Shown: in pieces, positions 45,301-60,300 of the stretch
Position numbering within the stretch: the first letter of the stretch is position 1
Layout: every line of letters starts with the position of its first letter
Source of the DNA: Diadema setosum
Lineage: Eukaryota > Echinodermata > Echinoidea > Diadematoida > Diadematidae
Reading direction: 5' to 3'
Assembly (NCBI RefSeq): GCF_964275005.1
Contig: NC_092701.1
Span: forward strand, 12,358,288 to 12,422,287
Length of the DNA stretch: 64,000 nucleotides
The notes under the pieces: model-generated
Databases searched by the model: none
What the model was told of the DNA's origin: nothing
What the model saw: only the letters and a program-made list of their open reading frames with translations
Position numbers and translations under genes: made by a program

Positions 45301-48300
45301 AAGCGGGAGAGTTGGAGTCTCTGATATTGCATGCAGCCAGAGTTGATGTTATGAGAACCGGTCAATGATTATGTACCGGAAGATGGTCTACAACCTCTAT
45401 ACATGTACCTGCATTATTGTAGTTGTCTTGTATTTTGTAGCACTAGCAATACCTTTATACCTTGTTATATCACAGTAAACTGCTGTCGCTCAAGAGCATA
45501 CAGCATTACAGTAATACGAGGAAGAGAGGTTTGTGGTATAGCAGTAACACAGTGTGTATGTACAATGTAGTCCTGGAAAGGACTGTTGTTTGGCGACAAA
45601 AAGAACGTACAGAAAGAGTAGAGTTGAGGAGTGAAGTGACATAAGGAGAGTGTAAGGAAGGCAAGTAGTGTCAGTCGAACTCAAGGGCAGCGGTGAGCTG
45701 GAAGCTGAGGTTGCACTAACGGAGACATGAGAATAGGAGAAAGGGACAGTTGCAAGGAAGAATAGATTGAGAATCAGGTTTGGGGTTTGGAAGTCAGTGG
45801 GAGGAGAAAGGTGAACCAGAACTGAGGGCGGAGAGGGGAAGCTAAGAAGGTTTGAAAATCATGGAGATAAGAGAGAGAAGTGAAAAAGATGTTAAATTCA
45901 GAACTTTACAAAGTAAAGCGAATGAAAATGAAGTGGGTAAACTGTTTGACATTAATTGCCAACTTGGATGGATCCTAGGAAGGGTTCCTGTGGGAAAGAC
46001 GTGGAAGAGAAAGAATATTGATTACAAGTGTAGTCTTGAGAAAGACTCCAGTGAAAAAGAAATATGGAAGACAGGACATAGTAAAGAAAAACCTCAACTT
46101 CCAGCTTACCACTGCCTTTTGACTGTCACCACTTGCTGAGAATGGATATTGCAGTGGTATTCTTGAAATGTTGTATTAAAGTCACATGTATTTTTATTAG
46201 TTGTGTCTTGGAAATGTGTCGTTGCAGTGAGTTATGACCGTAAAGCATGAAAAAAAAAAAAAAAAAACTGTTTATGTTGACAGGTTTACAGGTTTTCTGG
46301 TTTGGTATCATCCAAGCACTAATAACTTACAAGTTCCTTATTATTATGTTGATTATGACAGTTACATTGTAGATAATTCAATATTCCTCTCAGCTCCAAC
46401 GTAGAAAGACAAGAAATTGAAGGAATACAATGTGTAATATCTTGATGCCTAATTTCTAAGGGGTAAAATCTTAGCTTAAATCTAACATTATATGTCACTC
46501 TGTATGCTCTTTTTTGTCTGTCTGGAGGAATGGCCATTGACCTGTTTCCAACGAGATTTAAACATTTTGTACAGAGCAAAGGTGACATGTGTACATGTAG
46601 GTGGGGGCTCAACATACAGCTCTATTATGAGACTCTGTGATGTGTGTTAACATTGCAAGTGTAACAGGTATATGTTTCAAGTCTCATATAGCAGGGATGC
46701 ACACTAAAACATTTTTTTTTTTGTACTGGTCCGACCATTCTGTTCCATTCTTTACTAGTCCATTCATAAATAAAGTTACTGGTCCAACAGGGATTTTTAC
46801 TGGTCAGGGACTGTTGGACCAGTGCCAATGTGCAGCGTTACATCAGGGTTGCACATACAATAGAAATCCTGTTACAGGTATACTAGAACCTAAGCAATAT
46901 TGAATATCTCTTAAAAGTTAGAAGCCGCCCTCTACTAAATGTGGATGTGCAGTGGATTTTGAAGCAGAAATGAAAACAATATCTGGATTGTATTGTTAAA
47001 AACAGCAAATTATCTCAGTGTTGTTATGACCTTTTTGGGAATATGTGTTGCTGAACCGTACTTTGCATAATTGTCGACCAAAGGCAATGATTTTTGATAA
47101 CTTTGAGTACAAAATCAGAGAGGTGTTACACCTAATAACATCATTGCCCTTCCAATTCAAATGTCACTATTTGTTTTGGTAAAGATACAATTGTAGATGA
47201 AACTTTAAAAATTCCATAGTAAAAGAAAATCCAATTTGATGATATGTTTTCCATCATTTGTGATGGTTATACCATTTGATATAGTTATCTTGAACATGAT
47301 AGGCTTTGCACTTCAATTTGTCAAACTGTAAGAATGCTAATTTTGAGACAACCCAAAGGAAGTTTGCTGTGTTGTGAATTCTCCCCTTGCTACAGGACCT
47401 TGCAACATAGGAATGTCTAGTCAGGGCATGGGCAGTAGGGTGTGTGATGCAAAGTTTTAGCGGAGAGTCACGACCTTTCTTTCAGTTCAGTAACACTTTG
47501 TGGAGATGGGGACGTACAGCTGTATATTACCCTTGCCATGTCTGAGTTGTATATGTCACAAAGCATATCATTCACTGCCACTGGCATGTGGTATTTGTGT
47601 GTGCACAGAAGTTTTATGTATTGTTATGTCTAACAATGGGTACTTAATTGTGGTTTTTCTATGCAGAAAGGCAAATGACCTCAAGGCACAACTTACAGGT
47701 AAGAGTGCAGACAGACTGAAATGTGGAATTTTGTTGTTATTGTTGTTGCATTGGCGGAGTAAAGTTTCAGTTTTGTAATGGCTGCCATGACTGCAAAGAC
47801 AACTACACTGCAATACCGAAAGTGAATCCATGATAGAAATAAAATCAGAGATCATGAGTTTTAAGTCTTTTCAAAGTCAGGATGTGTCTGCTTGAGAGCA
47901 TAAAATGTATCACATTCATGTAACACCATTTTTAGCCTGCTTTGAGCTAGTAAGTTAAAAGAACATACTGCCAAAAAAATGTTTCATTCATGACACTTCC
48001 TTGAGGCTTGTGCCTCAGAAAGAGGTACCAGTAAAGTCAGCCTACTGAGGTTTCATGAGATTTTTGACTGGATACTCTTTCATTTTCCCTCTCAAAGGTC
48101 GTAGAAACTAGACGCAAGTGTCAGCAGTAGCAAGTGTTTTTTGCATTAAAGGGTGTGTACAGTTCTGGTCGAGGTGAGGATTTAGCCTTTAACGTTTTGT
48201 GAGATATTCAGAAACCACTCAAAGAGCATGCAGTTCCAAGGGGTATCAAAAGTTTATTCGATGAAAATCGGTTTTGAAATGGCTGAGATATCCAAAAACA

Positions 48301-51300
48301 AGGTGAAACAAAGAGATCCTAATAAAGTTGTGGCATGTCGCCTTTTATTATTTGCACTTTTTGGGATATCTCAGCCATTTGAAAACCAATAATTTTCATC
48401 AAATAAACGTTGAATCCTTCTTAAAATTATATGCTCTTTCATATTTCAAAGAGGCTTTTCATTATCTCACTTAGGAATGTTCAAAACATGAATCCCCGCG
48501 TCAACCAGCACTGTACAGTCTCTTTAATATTGAAAAAAAAAAAGACAGTGTACACTCCTGAAAATTTTGAACTTACAACTGAATGCAAACACATTGTGGA
48601 AAAGAAATAAATTTATTTTTTTTTATTCTAAAATAAAAATTGCTTGTCCCCAAAAGGTGCCCAGGGTAGCCTCTTGACTTTTAGCACTACTCTTCCAGAG
48701 GACCCTGCCAGTATCATTACCCCAGCATTGAATGGTTTCCATTTTTAACTCCTTAGTCAAGAGGAACACCGCTGGTAGAATGTTACTTTCAAAGTTGTTT
48801 ACAAATGTGAAATTTGATTAAGGAAGCAAAAAATTAGTGGTAGAATCTTCTGAGCAAGTGTGATCTGCTGACCCCAGAATGCATTTAGTTTGCTGTAGGC
48901 CAGACAAGTGGTACAGTGCATTTATTTTGTCCTTTTAATGAGGCAAGCAAGTAACTAATGTTTACATCCCAGGGAATAAATTTTGTGGTATTGCATTGCA
49001 ATTTCCTATCCACTTTTTTTTTTTATACCATTCCTGCATGAACTATTTAGTGTAGCAGTTTTTTTTTTTCCCATACAAAGTCAAGTGTAACGAATACCAT
49101 TTGAAATATTTTAGTCATCGGCTTAAATTGCCAATCTGTGAATCAAATTTGAGTTTAAAAATTATTCCGTGGTATCAATGCCATCTGCTCCCTAACCCCA
49201 CCCCTTCCTTCCACCACCCCAACCCTCCGGACACGCCCACAGCTGACGGTGGAAGTGATGTGTGGCTGACGAGGCAGGCCCTGCAGGATGCCTATCACCA
49301 TCTCCTCCTGGGGGACCTGGAGTCGGCTCTCGACAAGAAGCTGGAGCAGGAGCTGTGGAACCATGTCTTCAAGAACCACATCTCATCGCTGCAACACAAA
49401 GCCCGTGACCGCATGGTGAGTGTCGCAGACTGAAAAGTGACTGGTCTAATGACTGACTCTGAACTATGGGTTCTTTTCGTAGTCAAAATTTTCTTTGGCC
49501 AAATCTGAAAAGCCACTAGTCTAGTAAATAACTCAAAGCTATGGGTTCTGTAGTCAAAGTTATGATATCAATCTTTTATTGGCTTCACTAAGTAATATGG
49601 GTAAAGTAGTCATAAAAGGCTTTTGAGAAGGTCATTGAAATACAAGTTCTGCTGCACCACCATAGCAATGGGTAAGAAAGTTTTGCACGTTGCTACTTTG
49701 TTGTGTTGTAGATGATATGAAGAACACTTTTCTACCAAATGTACACACAATATTCCTCCAATAAGAAGAGCTAATTTCCTGTGATGTCATTTATACAATG
49801 GACTCATGGTTGATCTCTAATAAAACCAGTGTTTGAATTCCCTGTGATATACATGTTGGATGTTCTCCAGAAATCAGGTAAGCTTTTCAAAGAAAGTAAT
49901 CCAGAAATTGATGATGGAAAGGACAAGCTGACTTTTAAACAATTTTGGATGTCTTTTATAGCTGTATATGTTTTCTTGCATGTAGAGTTATTGCAGTGCT
50001 GTTTAATGCAAATGGAATTATATGCCATGAAATATGAATGGTTTAGATGTGTCTTTATTTACTTATAAGAGACTGTAATATGTCATTCCTGTTTTGTTTT
50101 AAAGGGCCAGTACAGTATTGGTGGACATGAGAATTGGGCTTTTAATTGTTTGCGAGATACCAAGAAAACACTTATGATATAGTACAGAGCGTACCATTTT
50201 AAGGAGGAATTCAAAGTTTATTTGATGAAAATCGGGTTTGGAATTACTGAAACATCCAAAAACAAAGTAAAGCAAAGCGGTCGTAATAAAGTGTGGGTCC
50301 CACACTTTATTAGAATTGCTCTTTTTTGGATATCTCAGCCATTTCAAAACCAATTTTCATCAAATAAATGTTTAATTCCTCATAGAATTACATGCTCTTT
50401 CATATTTCGCAAGAGGTTTCTCATTATCTCACCAAAAAATGTTAGAAACCTGAAATTAGGTCTCAACCAAAACTATACGATCCCTTTAACAGAAGCTTGT
50501 TTTTATTTTTCAATTTTAATATCTTTGCTAAAATAGAATCCCAAGAGATCTGAAGTTCAAGCCATGCTCTCACTTCTTCTGGACAATGCCAGTGGATTCT
50601 ACATCCAGGTACTGTTGCGACAACTTGTATGGTGATGCTTTAACTTATGCTAGTCAAGTGCTACTACATTATTGTCAACTGTTTATTTGATTGCAGAACT
50701 GATGAGTAGTTATAGTGATGTAATCTCTTGGAGGGACATTTGTGGTAAATGAGAAAACATGGATTTTTGCTAGTTATCGTAATTATTTGATATCTTTGAC
50801 TTCAGAGTAGGTGTATTGTTATTAAAGAAGGTATATTTTATTTGTAGTATTCTTCACGTTCACTAGTCCTGTAGCACGAAAGAATTTGTTGTCGTAATGC
50901 AGACCAGTGACTGTTTATGGTAGTATGTGCTGCCAAAGCATTCAATCACTGTAGCAGCAGTAAACTGTGCTCATTCAGTCAGTTTGAACGTCTGTGACAT
51001 TCATCTAAGCCGGCAGAGCACGAAAAATTCTCATGCAAAAATTTCCATTATTACAATAAGGCCAAAAAAAAAAAAAAATTGTTGCATTGGCGTAACATGA
51101 GATTTTCAAATAGGGTCGGTCGGGCGGATTTTTTTTTTTTTTTGCTACCTGCATTTTACGTGTAAAACTCGTGCTCAGCTCAGTAAACAGTTACAACTGC
51201 TGCACCGAATGTGCTGTGTTCATCTATTCTACAAATCATTTATGAGGCCGATATTACTGGAATTATACCCCTTCACAGAATTTAAAGATGTTGAAATCCC

Positions 51301-54300
51301 TATCCTGAATGTTTTCACTTCATATTTTACTATTTTGACTTAGATAAGATAGATGCAAATTGACCCATATGTACGATCTTTTCATCGCACACGGCGATCT
51401 CTATTACAGTCCCACATATACAGATTCTTGTAAGTTCTCCACACAAGAAACCTATGGCAAAACTGTGCACAATACATCGCAGTCTGAATGCTACGTATAC
51501 ACTGAATAAATCTTGTTAGAGTACGTGTCCGTGTTGGAAACAGATGACGTACTGATCAAGGAAGGCTTATGCGAGGCGCTAGATCTCTCCCTCGTACATC
51601 CGATATCCCCAGAGCCGTTTCCACTTCCGGGTTTGTGCGATCGCGATCGCAATCAACAAGATATTTGATATCGATAGCCAAAAAAAAAAATAATAAAAAA
51701 ACATGAGGTCGGCGGAATTTTTAGGGTCGGGCGGGTTACGCCAATGCAACAATTTTTTTTTTGGCCTAAATTAACCAAGAATTTTGAGTGTATATACAGT
51801 ATGTATGTTTAAGGAAAGTTCCTCCCTAAGAATAGGCTGGTTTCACTTCATGTGGTATTGACGCATTTTTCCCCCCAGCTCCTGCAAGAGATCTGCAGTG
51901 CGTTTGATGTCCAGCTGCCGTGCCGCATCAAGGCGCGCCGGCTGGGGCTGTTCAAGGAGTCGCTGCCCTCGTCCCAGAAGCTGATCCAACCCAAGGCGAC
52001 GTCATGTCTCTATATCTGCCAGCACTGCCTGGTCCATCTCGGGGACTTGGGTGAGTAGAGCCAATGTCTCTATGTTTGCTAGTCAAGTCCCACCCTAGTG
52101 TGGTGCTTTACCCTTTTCTGCTGAATTTGTCACTTTTTATTGTTGGTATTTCACCCATCACCCATCAGAGTTTTGAAATCAGACTGTCTGTTCAAAAGTT
52201 ATGTACACACAGTCATAACTTTTATTTGTGTAAAGGGAAGTGTCTTTCAGCCAAAGATAAGTGAATTTTTGGAACAGTTTTTCTGCTGATACTTTTTTGA
52301 GACATCATCAGTGAATGCCTTCAAGTCTAAACTCAATGACCTCTGTCTGGAAACAGAAGTATGATAAATTCAATCCAGACTGCATGGAATGACCACCCCA
52401 TGGATACATCAATTGCAGTTTTCAGGCTCAGGATTAGACCTGTTGAATGGCCCTCGACAGGTCTTTTGACATGATACTGGGCGTCATTGTAGGTACGTAA
52501 TTCTGTTAATTCAGGTACATGTAATTTACCGGCGGTCAATTCCATGTGCTGCACTTATTGGGTAGGAACTCTCCAACAAATTGTGATGTTACAATAGGAG
52601 AACAATATTACGGAAAGATAGAGGACATTTCACACACCATCAATTTTTTGTTTTGTTTTGTTTTGTTTTTTTAAAATGAGAAGTGCACATTCTTTCACTA
52701 GATAAGAAACTGCCTCTTTAAGGAGACCATCTTTGATGTAACAAAGTTAACATTATTTTTTAGCATAAAGGGCTTGCAGAGATAGATATGCCTGGTGTTT
52801 TGTTGATGCTGTGTTATCATATGATATATTTGTTATTGTTATAATACTTGAGTCTTTTTCCTTCTTTATAGTGATGATGATGATAATGATAATAAATATC
52901 TTTATTGATATCATACTTTTGTGGGGAGCTTCTCATCTTTAAGTTACTCCTCGATTGACATGAATCTTGGCCGATACCTGGGGGTAGCACAAATTTGAAC
53001 CAATTAGATTTTGCATTATGAAATCAAAATTCATGGTACAATTATATGTGCTTCTACTTCTGCAGCATCCTCATGATTAGCATCATGATTGTTTTTGGTT
53101 TGTTGCTTCAATTGAAAATGTAAACCATTGTACATAAGAATGTGATCCCTATCAGCTGCCAAACTTACCTACTGCCCTCTAATTGCACCCAGCTCGCTAC
53201 CGCAATGACACCCAGCAGGCCGAGAGCTTCTACTGTCATGCGGCCAGCCTGGTGCCATCCAATGGTCAGCCGTACAACCAGCTGGCCATCGTCTCTGCGG
53301 CCAAGGGCGACCAGCTGTCCATGGCCTTCTACTACATCAGGAGCATCGCCGTCAAGCACCCCTTCCCCGCTGCTGCCACAAACCTACAGACAACGTATGC
53401 CAAGCTTGTTGACAGGTAATAGCTGATGACCATATTGCAGCAACATTTTGGCCAATGTGCAGTGTACATACTTCTTATTCATTTATCATTGTCTGGAGAA
53501 GAAATCCAGAGACATTTAGTACTAAAAGTTTATTCTTGGTATATTTTATGAACTGTTTTTTTTTTTTTTTTTCATTGTTATCTCATATTGTTTTATGGCA
53601 CAGTTTTGAGAATTTCTATAGATTGTTGTATGTGATACATTTGTGTTGATTTCTTGAAATGTCCTGTGTTTCTGTAGACTCTCTATTCCAGTGCTTTAGA
53701 TCTTCGTTTTCAAATGCTAAACAGCCTCAACACTGTATGAATGTCAATTACCCTTTGTTATAGTGTTGATTGTGTCAAAGTCCATTTCTAATGTTGTGGG
53801 ATTATGATACTAGTGTACAATGTTCTTTGCAGTTTATGTAATAATGGTATCCTTTCTTGAGCTGATTTCATGCTCAAGCAAACGTGTGCCCCTCTTCTCA
53901 TTCATCTAGATCAGCTTATATTTACAGAGCAATAGCATTATCGCAGTTGTACTTGATTATGTTTATGTGGTATTTGTTATTACAGCACAAAACACAAGAA
54001 GACCAGACCTTGTAAGTTACAAATGTCCTTCCTCTTCTGATTTTATATTTTAGGGATGAAGTGAAGATCTTCAAGATGAGGGAAGTGGAGCTGATACATT
54101 ACTTTATCAAGTTCCATGCCATCATCTACCTGGCTACCTGCGAGCAAGGTGAGGTGAAAATACAAATGAAAGTAATGTTGTTAGGAGTTTGATCTCTTGC
54201 ATTGAATCACAGAAAAAAAGTAAAGAAAGTTGGAGATTTTTATGATGATTGTCAGTTGGAAGGTGAAGAGCATAACGGTCCTCTAGAATGCAAGGTTTGA

Positions 54301-57300
54301 ATTGGCGGTGACGGACAAGGTCACTGAACTTTAAAATCCAGAGAGAAAATGTGTTGGAGGGGAAAATTGATTCAGTCAGAACTATCATATTATCAGTTCC
54401 TTGAATTGACGTGGACAAGTATTGAAAAGTCAAAATGGATTAGGTATCAATAAATCACCCGACACAGGCTCCTTCCCAAAAAAGCTCCCGAACGGTTTGA
54501 TTTTGCTACAACATGCATTTCCCATAGACGCTTGCCCGAGTATACTCGGGACTCGTCATCAATGGGTTAAAGATTTCAGTCGTCTGAACGGGCCACTAGA
54601 CAAAAAAGTTAGTGTTGAGCCCTGGCGTATCTCATACGGTTGTCATTCAGAAATGCCTTTCATTCTCTGGTTGCAGATCTTCAGGTGGCTGGCTCCATCA
54701 AGGAGAAGCTGGAGGAGAATTTCCGCAGCCATCTGTCCCAGGAGGCCCTGACCAGCCGCCAGCTCAACCAGATGTCCGCCATCAACCTCTTTGCCCTCCA
54801 CAGCATCCTGCAGCACACGGACAATGGCGTGTCCAAGGCGACCGGCGAGCTGGCCGGGCTGACCAGTGGGTCGGACGCGGGGCCGTATGCAGCCAACAAC
54901 CAACAGTGCTGGACCCTCGTCATGAGCTTCACATGTAAGGCTTCCCAGGGCCATGCAGCATTGCCAACTGCTACTTTATTGCATTATTTAGTAATATATT
55001 GGTGTTGTTGTTGCAAAAAATGGTGCAGGTTTCATGGAAAATACTGATTTTCCAAAATTGTATTACTGCACATGTCTATTGCAGGAAAGGTAAAAAATAC
55101 TGTTTTTCCACCGAGAGTATGTCTTTTAAGCTCTCGGAATACTTCAGTGTGGTTGACAAGGTTTGCATCCCTGGCCATGTGATCATTTGGTAAGCCTGTC
55201 AGCCACTTAGAGTGTCAGATTGTCAGTCAGTTCGAACCATAATGCACACTGTGCTTCAGTGATTGTGATGACATTTTGCCAAACATTGAGGCAGTTTTCA
55301 TCAAACAAAAGACACATATATATTTAAAGCATATCCATTTCATCATGTATGTCCACTAGCTTTCAGCTCATGTGGCACATCATATTTAGAATTCTTTTTT
55401 TCCTTTTATAAGAAAAAGTGCACAAATGACTTGTTATATTCAGATTTTGTACGTTTTTATAACCCCAAGAGAGAAAGTTTTAGGAGCAAGAATGTTGTAT
55501 TCTCCTCAATTTCAATGTTGCAACATTCCAAGTAATATTTCAGATAATTTTGCTTTCAGTTACATATACTGCCCATATAGTATTGTATACGTCGAATATT
55601 TCGCGAGGTTTTTATTTTTTGCGAATTTCGCGAGTCAGGTGCTAGTCGCGAAATTAAAGACGCACGAAAATATTAACTTTGATCACGCTATGAAAGTGAT
55701 GTACTCGTATACATTTCTCCGTTCGGTACAGGACTCCACGATCGCGAATTTAGCCACTCGTGAAATCGTCAGGAAGTTCCGATTCGCAAAAATTTAGACT
55801 CGCTAAATATATGGTCTATATAGTATTTTACTCACATATGATATATCAGAACTTTCCTGCTTTGAATATGACACCTACCTCCCCTCCCCTCTCCCCTCCC
55901 ATACCCCCTTTCAGTCAACCTGGTCCAGATGATGCTGCACTATGCTCCCCTGAAGTCTGGAGACACGGCTGTGGATGCCTGGCCCGGACTGCCCGCTGTA
56001 CACCTCCTCCTTGGCTGGATCTTCCTCCAGAAGGGTATCTTTGATGATCCTGTGCTGTCCACAAAAACTGGGTACGTGACTCTCGACATCTTCCAAGATT
56101 TTTCCTCTTCATGGAATTGACGTTTGAATGGGATCACCCCAAATTGAGAGGTTGTGTAATGAAAAGAATGGCTGAATAGGAATAGCCAGTGAAAATCTGT
56201 GTGGAAACAGGCAGATGATGAGAGAAGTACAATGTAAGATTTTGTAAAGTGCATTTCTACTTCATAAGTTGACCATATTATGGTCTATTGAGAATGTTAA
56301 GGGTGTAAAGGTGCCTCGAACGCTATGGCTTTAGTGGTGACTGAAGACCCTCACTGTTCTCTCCTGACGATATATTGACTAAACTCAATAAAATAGGATG
56401 GTCATAGATTTATTGAAATCAGACATGCACAATGCAAATTGGAGAAGCTGATGATGACATTATATTGCAAGTTTTCAATAGTCCTGCACACAAATAATTT
56501 GCTGAATTTGGTTCCTTAGAAAGAAAAAAATAGGTAAAATCAGTTATGATATCCAGTATTACTGGCATGAAGTGATTATAATTCCGTAATAGGGGTTAGG
56601 GCAGCTAGGGGATGTTGATTGTGCATTATACAGCAGGCCAGAAATATCAGTTTTGTTTTGTTTTTGTTTTTGTTTTTTTTTTTACAAATTTATGGAGTTC
56701 AAGTGGCAATGAAACAATAGCTGCTCTACCTGTGGTTTACCTTGAGTCCCATGAATGGTCATTTTCTGACCTATTTGTGACTGTGATAAGTGTATACCCT
56801 CCTTGCATGGCACACACCTGTTGTGCATATGGCTGCGTGCCTGTATGCGTGTATGGCATAACTTAAATTTGTCAACATTGGCATATCTGTGTATCTGTAA
56901 GTAGATGTCTTTGATTCTCTATTCCGTTGGCATTGCTGCAGAGTGTGGAGCAAGCTAGCGAGGGTGTTGACGTCACTCCAGGTGGACGCCTCACCCCAGG
57001 AGGATGACTCAACCAGCTCCCTACCCCTCCCTGAAGATAGTCTCCTAGATGGATTCACACCCATCCAAGAGGCTCAAAGGTATGCATCATATATATTTAC
57101 CCCTCTCATATTTTTTGTTAACCTGTTGGAAGACTAGTCCCGAGTATACTTACACAGGTGTCTATGGGAAACATGTGTTACAGGATAATCTGCTTGCCCT
57201 CAGTGGGTTAAATGATAGAAGCTCTTTCAGTCCTGTGCTCCTATCTGTGCAAATGTCTGTTGATTAATAAGTATGGGAAGTTGACATAAATTCCTGTTGT

Positions 57301-60300
57301 TATGCTCTATTTTCGGAAATTTGAATCTCCTTTTGTCTCTCTATTTGTTGAACATTAGGGTTGGCAAATGTCGGTTTGGCAGAATCAAACTTCATGAAAT
57401 TGTATAGTCACCGCGCAGAATCATAGGGATTGGACTACAGAAGAGTTCCTGAAACTTGGAGGAATTAAAGAGAGAATGATTTCCATTATTTATGGTGTCT
57501 TTGTTTAATATGCATGTGCCTATCATAGCAAAATGATGGCCAAGGTGTCATCTCTATCCAGCCCTGGCCTGCGACAATCTCTCCAGCTCACAGATTAAAT
57601 ATGAAATAATTTCTTATCTCAACATTATTTTTGTTCTCTTTTATTCCCATCACATTCCCCGTACTTTGTCAAGTCTGATCATTTGATCTTTCTACATTGT
57701 TTTTCCATGCTGTAGGGATCTGGATTTTGGCCTTGGAAAGCATCAGGGTTGGAACCGTGCAGCCATGAACCGAGAGAGGTGCCAGCGTCTGGCCAGCCAG
57801 GGGAAGTGGCTTGCCCACCACCAGCCCAGGTGGGTGACGTGCCTTGCATAAAACAGGAACAAAACTAGGGCTAAAACAAAACTGCAAAAGATAGCAAACT
57901 AAACAAAATAACACACACAAGATGAAACACACGAATGTGAATGCTATAGTAGAGCTCGACTGATTTGTTTGGGAAACCATGTGTTTGAAAATTATTAGAT
58001 AGGACAATTACAAATTTACAATACAAGGTTGCTTCTTGGAGCATGTGTATGGGCTATACTCAAATCGCACATTGAACATGTATACCCACTGCACATCCGT
58101 GTGAGAATTTCGTCAGCAAATGCCATTTTCTGATGAAAGTTGTATTATAGGAATTACCACATGAATGATAATACACGTAGAGTGAAATAACGTGTAGGGC
58201 ATCACCAAACTTGTCTCCGTACTACATTCAAAGCTGAGCCTAGATTGACAATTTTTTTTTCTGTGATGTGTCATATTGAATCAAAAGCCTACTGAAGGTT
58301 GAAACGTCCACTTCCGGCAAGCTAGTCTTCACCAGCCCCCTCGGTGACGATGTGACGTCTCGGCGTGCCTCCCATCACCAGCAGCGACAACAGAGGGCGG
58401 CAAAGACATCCGCCAGCCAGAAAGGTGGGTGTGGCCTGTCCTACTGTATCCTTACCTGTGCTCTTTTGACAGTACAACGTTTGTTCATTTTACAATTGTG
58501 ACATGAACCAAACTTTGCAGTTCTCTCCTTGTGCTTTTGTATCTTGTATCTTGTACGAGTTCCAAGAACTGTACACCAACTGTAGAGGAGATTTTATTCA
58601 CTTCTGTTTCCTCCCTTCCTCTCTATGTCTCTTCTTTTTATTTGTATCTGTATATCTACCTGTCTATCTATCTATCTGTATATATATATATTTCTATCTA
58701 TCTATCTATCTATCTATCTATTGATATATCTGTCTGTTTATCTCTTGGATGCCTTTTGCTTGCTCTAATATTGATTGAATAGGGCAGTGCGTGCACTTAT
58801 GCTGAAGATTTTGAGAAGTAACATGGCAAGGAATCCTTGAATTACACACAGACTTGTGAAATCGTGGAAGAAAAGAGAAAAACAAAGTACAGTAGGAGTG
58901 AACTAGGTAAATGAAAACATCACCGCTGACAGTCTTTTCTTTTGAACTTCATAATTAATCGCTGATTTTATTGTTAGTGATGTAATGAACGTTACATAGT
59001 TCTAAAATGCTTTGCAATTCATTGTGAATGTTTCTTCCTGATTTAGAGTAAAAAGTCCTGAAATATAATGTTTATGCCTGCTGTAGTTTTTGAGGACTTA
59101 CATAATTACTTCAGGGAGGGGTCACCCCTTGTCTCCATCAAAAAAGAAGCAATCAGTCATTTATAGTCCTTGTTCCCCCTTCCCCCCAGGCCATGAAGCT
59201 GTCCCTAAAGCTGCATCAGCTGAGAGGGATGCTGGCAAGAAGGTGGGACGAGAGAGTGCAACAAAGCGTGATGGGAACTGGGAGAAGAGTGAAGATGACG
59301 CACAACAAACCAAAAACAGTGGTGTGCAGGTATGCTGCATAGATAATAATAATGATAATACAGGGTACTTATAATGCGCCAGTTCCACATAGTTAACGTG
59401 CTCAAGGCGCAGTAGAAGAAGTAAGTTATGAAATACAAAAATCCTTACACAAACATGCACATGAAAATGAATGACACAATAATGATAATGAAAAAATATA
59501 CATCATAATATACAATTCTACTGGAAAATGGTCATGAACAAATGAGTCTTGAGGGCAACTTTAAAGGAGTCAACTTTAAACTTTAAAGATGTGGAAGTTC
59601 CTCTGATATAGCGACCTCTCAAAATAAAATCACAAATCAGAAATTACAAAAATTATCAAGAAATAAACCTGGGATTGTGTTTGTAGAGAACTCTGTTTTA
59701 TTGTTCAGCAGTCTTTTGATGATGTCTGAGGGGAAAGATTATCTTGGTAAAGCTGTACAGTATTATTATGACACACTGATGTACTCAACATATTCAATGT
59801 ACATTGAGCATTGCAATGAGAAGCAACCAAGGTCGGGGAAAATTTGTAGATTTTACATTTTGGCGTTTGATTATTTATGATGATCAGTTTAAAGTCAAGA
59901 ATCCCTATGAACAACCATTCACAGTCTATCTATGCATTTAGGAAAGAAGTAAACAGCGGGTAAGCAAAATTTTCCTTAGTGAAATTATCAGTTTGTGGTA
60001 ACCATTTCATGGAATCTGCTATGAAACAGCTTAAACATACAAAACTAAAACTTATCATATGAAATAAATATAGGTTACAAGGAAGAAAAAATTTGTGATG
60101 ACACCATGTTGTAATTGTATTATAGTCCTTGAAATAACTGTTGTTAATATGAGTAGTATTTTTGTTGAATTTTTACGTGATGACAATTTCTCTCATTAGG
60201 TTATGTCAAGACCTGAGTCTGGTAAGGCATCCGTTAGCTTCAAGATTCCAGAGAGGACGACATTCTCTCAGACGCCTTCAGCTGGTTCAGGGAGTGTCTC

